Of a stretch of 11,051 nt of DNA, positions 6,643 to 11,051 are shown in pieces; position 1 is the stretch's first letter, and each line of letters starts with the position of its first letter. Source of the stretch: an uncultured Rikenellaceae bacterium (GTDB lineage: Bacteria; Bacteroidota; Bacteroidia; Bacteroidales; Rikenellaceae). Both the position numbers and the translations under genes were made by a program. Below the pieces are notes generated by a model. The model ran no database searches. It had not been told where the DNA came from and saw only the letters and a list, made by a program, of their open reading frames with translations. Location: NCBI GenBank assembly GCA_947074135.1, contig CAMTOL010000053.1:1-11051 (forward strand), given 5' to 3'.

Positions 6643-9600
6643 ATGTTTAATCAAAAAGATACAAAACAACCGGGTAACTTCGATAAAATCTCGATTTCAT
6701 TGGCTTCGCCAGAAACAATTCTTTCGAGAAGTAGTGGCGAGGTGCTCAAACCCGAAACTATCAACTACCGTACATACAAACCAGAACGTGATGGTCTGTT
6801 CTGTGAACGTATTTTTGGACCGGTAAAAGATTTCGAATGTCACTGCGGTAAATACAAACGTATTCGCTACAAAGGTATCGTTTGCGACCGTTGTGGTGTT
6901 GAGGTGACTGAGAAAAAAGTGCGCCGCGAACGCAGTGGTCACATCTCACTAGTTGTGCCAGTTGCTCACATCTGGTACTTTAGAAGTTTGCCTAACAAAA
7001 TTGGATACCTACTTGGTATTCCTACCAAAAAACTTGATATGGTGGTTTACTACGAACGTTACGTAGTAATACAAAAAGGTATTGCAGAGGGCGTTGAGAA
7101 TATGGAACTTCTCGACGAAAAGGCATACCACGACATTTTGGATACACTCCCTAAAGGTAATCAAGCATTAGATGATACTCATCCTGATAAGTTTATCGCG
7201 ATGATGGGTGCTGAAGCTCTGATGATGCTGATGCAACGCCTAGACCTAGACACTCTAAGCTACGAACTTCGCCATAAAGCAGATACTGAAACTTCGCAAC
7301 AACGTAAGGCTGAGGCTCTAAAACGTTTGAATGTTGTTGAAGCTTTCCGTGTTAGTCGCGATGTGAACAAACCTGAGTGGATGATTTTGAAGGTTGTACC
7401 TGTAATCCCACCAGAGTTGCGCCCACTTGTGCCGCTTGATGGTGGTCGATTTGCAACCTCAGACTTGAATGACCTCTATCGTCGTGTGATTATTCGTAAC
7501 AACCGTCTGAAAAGACTTATCGAAATCAAAGCTCCTGATGTAATCTTACGTAACGAAAAACGTATGCTACAAGAGGCTGTCGATTCACTGCTCGATAACT
7601 CGCGCAAAAGCAATGCAGTTAAAAGCGAAAGCAATAGAGCATTGAAATCGTTGTCTGACTCGCTGAAAGGTAAACAGGGTCGTTTCCGTCAAAACCTTCT
7701 TGGTAAACGTGTTGACTACTCGGCTCGTTCGGTAATTGTCGTTGGTCCAGAGCTTAAAATGCACGAATGCGGTATTCCAAAAGATATGGCTGCCGAACTA
7801 TATAAACCATTTATCGTTCGTAAACTTATCGAACGTGGAGTGGTTAAAACCGTAAAATCAGCTAAAAAGATTATTGACCGCAAAGATGCGGTAGTTTGGG
7901 ATATTCTCGAAAATGTGATTAAAGGACACCCAGTTCTATTGAACCGTGCCCCAACTCTTCACCGTTTGGGTATCCAAGCTTTCCAACCGAAACTTATTGA
8001 AGGTAAAGCTATTCAGTTGCACCCACTTGCTTGTACTGCGTTCAATGCCGACTTTGACGGTGACCAGATGGCGGTTCACTTGCCACTTGGTAATGCAGCT
8101 GTGTTGGAGGCACAAATCTTGATGCTTGGTGCTCACAATATCTTGAACCCTGCTAACGGTGCGCCTATTACTGTCCCTTCTCAGGATATGGTGCTCGGTC
8201 TGTACTACATTACCAAAGAACGTGCAGGTTCGAAGGGCGAAGGTGCTGCTTATTACTCGGCTGAAGAGGCTAAGATAGCATATAACGAAGGGCGAGTTGA
8301 TCTACACGCCAAAGTTAAAGTGAGGGTAGAGCCAGGTAAACTTATTGATACTACTGTCGGTCGTATTATGTTTAACGAATTTGTACCAAAAGAGGTTGGA
8401 TACATCAACGCTCTGTTGACTAAAAAATCGTTGCGTGATATTATCGGTTATGTAATGAAAAATGCAGGAGCTGCTGCTACGGCTAAGTTCCTCGACGATA
8501 TCAAAAACTTAGGTTATAAAATGGCATTCAAAGGTGGACTCTCGTTCAACCTCGAAGCTGTGATTATTCCTAAAGAGAAAGAGAGTCTTGTAAACAATGG
8601 TTATGAGCAAGTTGCTGAAGTAATGGACAACTATAATATGGGTCTTATTACTAACAACGAACGTTATAACCAAATTATCGATATTTGGACACACACCAAC
8701 AGTAAACTAACTGATACTGTGATGAAACAACTTATCAATGATAAGCAAGGTTTCAACCCAGTTTATATGATGCTTGACTCTGGTGCTCGTGGTTCGAAAG
8801 AACAGATTCGCCAGCTTTCAGGTATGCGTGGTCTGATGGCTAAACCTCAGAAGGCGACTGCCGATGCTGCTCAAATTATCGAAAACCCGATTTTGAGTAA
8901 CTTTAAAGAGGGACTTTCGGTTCTTGAGTACTTTATCTCAACCCACGGTGCTCGTAAAGGTTTGGCAGATACGGCTCTTAAAACTGCCGATGCTGGTTAC
9001 CTTACTCGTCGTCTGGTTGACGTTGCTCAAGACGTTATTATCAACGAAGAGGATTGCGGTACACTACGTGGACTTCAGGCAATTACGATGAAACGTAATG
9101 AAGAGGTTGTACAATCACTATATGAACGTATTCTTGGCCGTACTGCTGTTCAAGATGTTGTTAATCCTGCCGATGGAAAAGTGATTGTAAAGGCTGGTAA
9201 TGAGATTACTGAAGAGATTGCTGAGCAAATTGAGAAATCGCCAATCGAATCTGTTGAAATTCGTTCGGTACTGACCTGTGAAAGTCTTAAAGGCGTTTGT
9301 GCTAAGTGTTACGGACGCAACCTTTCAACTGGTCGTATGGTTCAATTGGGTGAGGTTGTTGGTGTTATTGCTGCTCAGTCAATTGGTGAGCCAGGTACAC
9401 AGCTTACACTTCGTACATTCCACGTTGGTGGTGTTGCGGGTGGTAGTACATCAGAATCAACTATCGTGGCTCGTTACGACGGTCGCTTAGAAATTGACGA
9501 ATTGCGTAGCGTTGAGCGTAAAACAGACTCAGGAACTGAAACTATCGTTCTTTCTCGTTTGGCTGAGGCTCGTATCGTTGATAGCAATACTGGTATCGCA

Positions 9601-10839
9601 CTATACACCGCCCACCTTCCTTATGGCTCGATTCTTAATCGTAAAAATGGCGATGAGATTAAAAAAGGCGATATGATTTGCGAATGGGATCCATATAACG
9701 CAGTTATTATCTCTGAATTTAGCGGTAAAATTGGTTTCGATGCTGTAATCGAGAACGTTACATATCGTGAAGAGAGTGATGAAGCTACTGGATATCGCGA
9801 AAAAGTGATTATCGAAAGCCGTGATAAAAATAAAAACCCACTTATCAAGATTATGGATAAGGAAGGGGTTGAGATGAAGCAATATAACTTACCTGTTGGT
9901 GCGCACATCGCTGTTAAAGAGGGTGGCAAAATCAACGCTGGTGATATTCTTATCAAAATTCCTCGCGCTGTTGGTAAAGCTGGTGACATCACTGGGGGTC
10001 TTCCTCGTGTTACTGAGTTGTTCGAAGCTCGTAACCCATCGAACCCTGCTGTTGTTAGCGAAATTGACGGTGAGGTTAGTTTCGGTAAAATCAAACGTGG
10101 TAATCGTGAAATCACTATTACTTCACGTTACGGAGAGGTTAAAAAATACCTTGTTCCACTTTCAAAACAGATATTGGTGCAAGAAAATGACTATATCAGA
10201 GCTGGTATGCCGCTTTCGGACGGAGCAATTACGCCGTCGGATATCCTTTCGATTCTTGGACCAACAAGAGTTCAAGAGTATATCGTAAACGAAATTCAAG
10301 AGGTTTACCGTCTGCAAGGTGTGAAAATCAATGATAAACACTTCGAAGTAATTGTGCGTCAGATGATGAACAAGGTAAGAATCGAAGATCCAGGTGATAC
10401 TCGTTTGTTGGAGGAACAAGTTGTTGATAAATGGGAGTTTATCTCTGTCAATGATGCAATTTATGACAAAAAAGTTGTTGTTGATGCTGGAGATTCAACT
10501 GAAATTAAAGCAGGTCAGATTGTTACACTTCGTGAACTGCGTGACGAAAACTCACTACTAAGACGTAAAGGTCAAAAAGAGGTTGAGGTTCGTGCTACAA
10601 TTCCTGCTACTTCGACACAAATACTTCAAGGTATCACTCGTGCTGCTCTTCAAACGTCATCGTTTATCTCAGCAGCTTCGTTCCAGGAAACTACTAAAGT
10701 GCTTAACGAAGCAGCTATTAATGGTAAAGTTGACCACTTGGAAAACTTGAAAGAAAATGTTATTTGTGGTCACCTTATCCCTGCTGGTACAGGTGCTCGT
10801 AGATACAACTCTCTAACTGTAAACGTTAAAGAACAGTAG
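6643..10839 (+). CDS. rpoC: DNA-directed RNA polymerase subunit beta'
   Basis: Beta' carries the catalytic magnesium site and most of the clamp of RNA polymerase. The 1398-residue product is full length. The N-terminal zinc ribbon uses Cys66, Cys68, Cys81 and Cys84. [10 protein letters not shown] at 351-360 precedes the active site. The invariant NADFDGDQ is at 468-475, with Asp470, Asp472 and Asp474 holding magnesium. The second zinc site is Cys805, Cys879, Cys886 and Cys889. The trigger loop [16 protein letters not shown] at 915-930 contains Arg924 and the substrate-contacting His927. The ATG at 6643 follows an A-rich 39-base gap after rpoB with no hairpin, so the two subunits are cotranscribed, which suits their near-equal requirement. 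No insertion, truncation or frameshift is visible. Confidence 0.99.
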   Translation: MFNQKDTKQPGNFDKISISLASPETILSRSSGEVLKPETINYRTYKPERDGLFCERIFGPVKDFECHCGKYKRIRYKGIVCDRCGVEVTEKKVRRERSGHISLVVPVAHIWYFRSLPNKIGYLLGIPTKKLDMVVYYERYVVIQKGIAEGVENMELLDEKAYHDILDTLPKGNQALDDTHPDKFIAMMGAEALMMLMQRLDLDTLSYELRHKADTETSQQRKAEALKRLNVVEAFRVSRDVNKPEWMILKVVPVIPPELRPLVPLDGGRFATSDLNDLYRRVIIRNNRLKRLIEIKAPDVILRNEKRMLQEAVDSLLDNSRKSNAVKSESNRALKSLSDSLKGKQGRFRQNLLGKRVDYSARSVIVVGPELKMHECGIPKDMAAELYKPFIVRKLIERGVVKTVKSAKKIIDRKDAVVWDILENVIKGHPVLLNRAPTLHRLGIQAFQPKLIEGKAIQLHPLACTAFNADFDGDQMAVHLPLGNAAVLEAQILMLGAHNILNPANGAPITVPSQDMVLGLYYITKERAGSKGEGAAYYSAEEAKIAYNEGRVDLHAKVKVRVEPGKLIDTTVGRIMFNEFVPKEVGYINALLTKKSLRDIIGYVMKNAGAAATAKFLDDIKNLGYKMAFKGGLSFNLEAVIIPKEKESLVNNGYEQVAEVMDNYNMGLITNNERYNQIIDIWTHTNSKLTDTVMKQLINDKQGFNPVYMMLDSGARGSKEQIRQLSGMRGLMAKPQKATADAAQIIENPILSNFKEGLSVLEYFISTHGARKGLADTALKTADAGYLTRRLVDVAQDVIINEEDCGTLRGLQAITMKRNEEVVQSLYERILGRTAVQDVVNPADGKVIVKAGNEITEEIAEQIEKSPIESVEIRSVLTCESLKGVCAKCYGRNLSTGRMVQLGEVVGVIAAQSIGEPGTQLTLRTFHVGGVAGGSTSESTIVARYDGRLEIDELRSVERKTDSGTETIVLSRLAEARIVDSNTGIALYTAHLPYGSILNRKNGDEIKKGDMICEWDPYNAVIISEFSGKIGFDAVIENVTYREESDEATGYREKVIIESRDKNKNPLIKIMDKEGVEMKQYNLPVGAHIAVKEGGKINAGDILIKIPRAVGKAGDITGGLPRVTELFEARNPSNPAVVSEIDGEVSFGKIKRGNREITITSRYGEVKKYLVPLSKQILVQENDYIRAGMPLSDGAITPSDILSILGPTRVQEYIVNEIQEVYRLQGVKINDKHFEVIVRQMMNKVRIEDPGDTRLLEEQVVDKWEFISVNDAIYDKKVVVDAGDSTEIKAGQIVTLRELRDENSLLRRKGQKEVEVRATIPATSTQILQGITRAALQTSSFISAASFQETTKVLNEAAINGKVDHLENLKENVICGHLIPAGTGARRYNSLTVNVKEQ

Positions 10840-10860
10840 TACTTTGTAATATAAGTTAAT

Positions 10861-10905
10861 GCTCAAAGGCTTGTGTCGTAAGTGATACAAGCCTTTGAGC
10901 TCTTT
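10861..10905 (+). terminator. Intrinsic terminator after rpoC
   Basis: GCTCAAAGGCTTGT (10861-10874) pairs perfectly with ACAAGCCTTTGAGC (10887-10900). Four more inner pairs (two wobbles) close a TAAG loop, giving 18 pairs in all. The tail TCTTTAT is only moderately T-rich. It lies 21 bases after the rpoC stop and marks the end of the operon. Confidence 0.85.
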
Positions 10906-10925
10906 ATAACGATTAGTTGTATTTT

Positions 10926-10957
10926 TTTGCTTTCTAACGTACTAACGTGTATATTTG
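10926..10957 (+). promoter_or_regulatory. Bacteroidota-type promoter for a gene right of the window
   Basis: TTTG (10926-10929), a 20-base spacer, then TATATTTG (10950-10957), a full match to the TAnnTTTG -7 element. This is the known primary-sigma promoter form in Bacteroidota. The start site would lie near 10964. No start of a gene is seen before 11051, so the leader is longer than about 85 bases. The spacer contains CTAACGT twice (10934-10940 and 10942-10948). Confidence 0.65.
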
Positions 10958-11051
10958 TCCTGAAGTGTGTTGTGTGACTTGTGTAAAATATATTTTTCAA
11001 CATATATCATAGAAGAATCTTTTTTAACCTAATTCAAATCTAATTGCAGAT

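Noticed and set aside
9621..10115. 164-residue open frame on the - strand inside rpoC
   Set aside because: It is antisense to a highly conserved part of rpoC and its composition mirrors rpoC codons. It has no promoter or family resemblance. The other long reverse frames inside rpoB and rpoC were rejected for the same reasons.

Overview
This window is the core ribosomal-protein and RNA-polymerase cluster of a bacterium from the phylum Bacteroidota, most likely order Bacteroidales. All genes are on the + strand: rplK (L11), rplA (L1), rplJ (L10), rplL (L7/L12), rpoB (beta) and rpoC (beta'). The assignment to Bacteroidota rests on four things: the RpoB and RpoC wording (for example the polymerase N-termini and the [15 protein letters not shown] stretch), start codons preceded by A-rich or U-rich tracts instead of Shine-Dalgarno sequences, mostly TAA stops, and a downstream promoter with the TTTG-N20-TAnnTTTG spacing of Bacteroidota primary-sigma promoters. 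I cannot name a genus.

Layout: bases 1-160 are an AT-rich stretch upstream of rplK with no recognisable nusG end. rplK, rplA and rplJ are packed with gaps of 6 and 5 bases. A 168-base gap then separates rplJ from rplL, a 408-base gap separates rplL from rpoB, and rpoB and rpoC are 39 bases apart. After rpoC comes a strong intrinsic-terminator hairpin, and then a promoter pointing out of the right edge.

The proteins are ordinary housekeeping proteins with all key residues present. L11 and the L10-(L12)n stalk form the ribosomal GTPase-associated centre, L1 forms the L1 stalk, and beta plus beta' form the polymerase active site. The rifampicin-site residues of RpoB are the sensitive type. I see no mobile element, CRISPR array, defence system or accessory gene.

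The interesting material is in the two long spacers. The rplJ-rplL gap holds three consecutive hairpins. Two of them are diverged copies of a 33-base tandem unit whose substitutions keep pairing (U.G in one copy, U-A in the other). The rplL-rpoB gap begins with a 27-pair uninterrupted stem ending in a T-run, which looks like a terminator or attenuator. It continues with a nearly unbroken chain of smaller hairpins, including two arrangements that can be drawn as three-way junctions, up to a U-rich tract before the rpoB start. The layout suggests that L7/L12 output is tuned separately from L10, and that polymerase-subunit output is reduced by attenuation between ribosomal and polymerase genes, comparable in position to the rplL-rpoB attenuator known in E. 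coli. These functional readings are inference; the base-pairing can be read directly.
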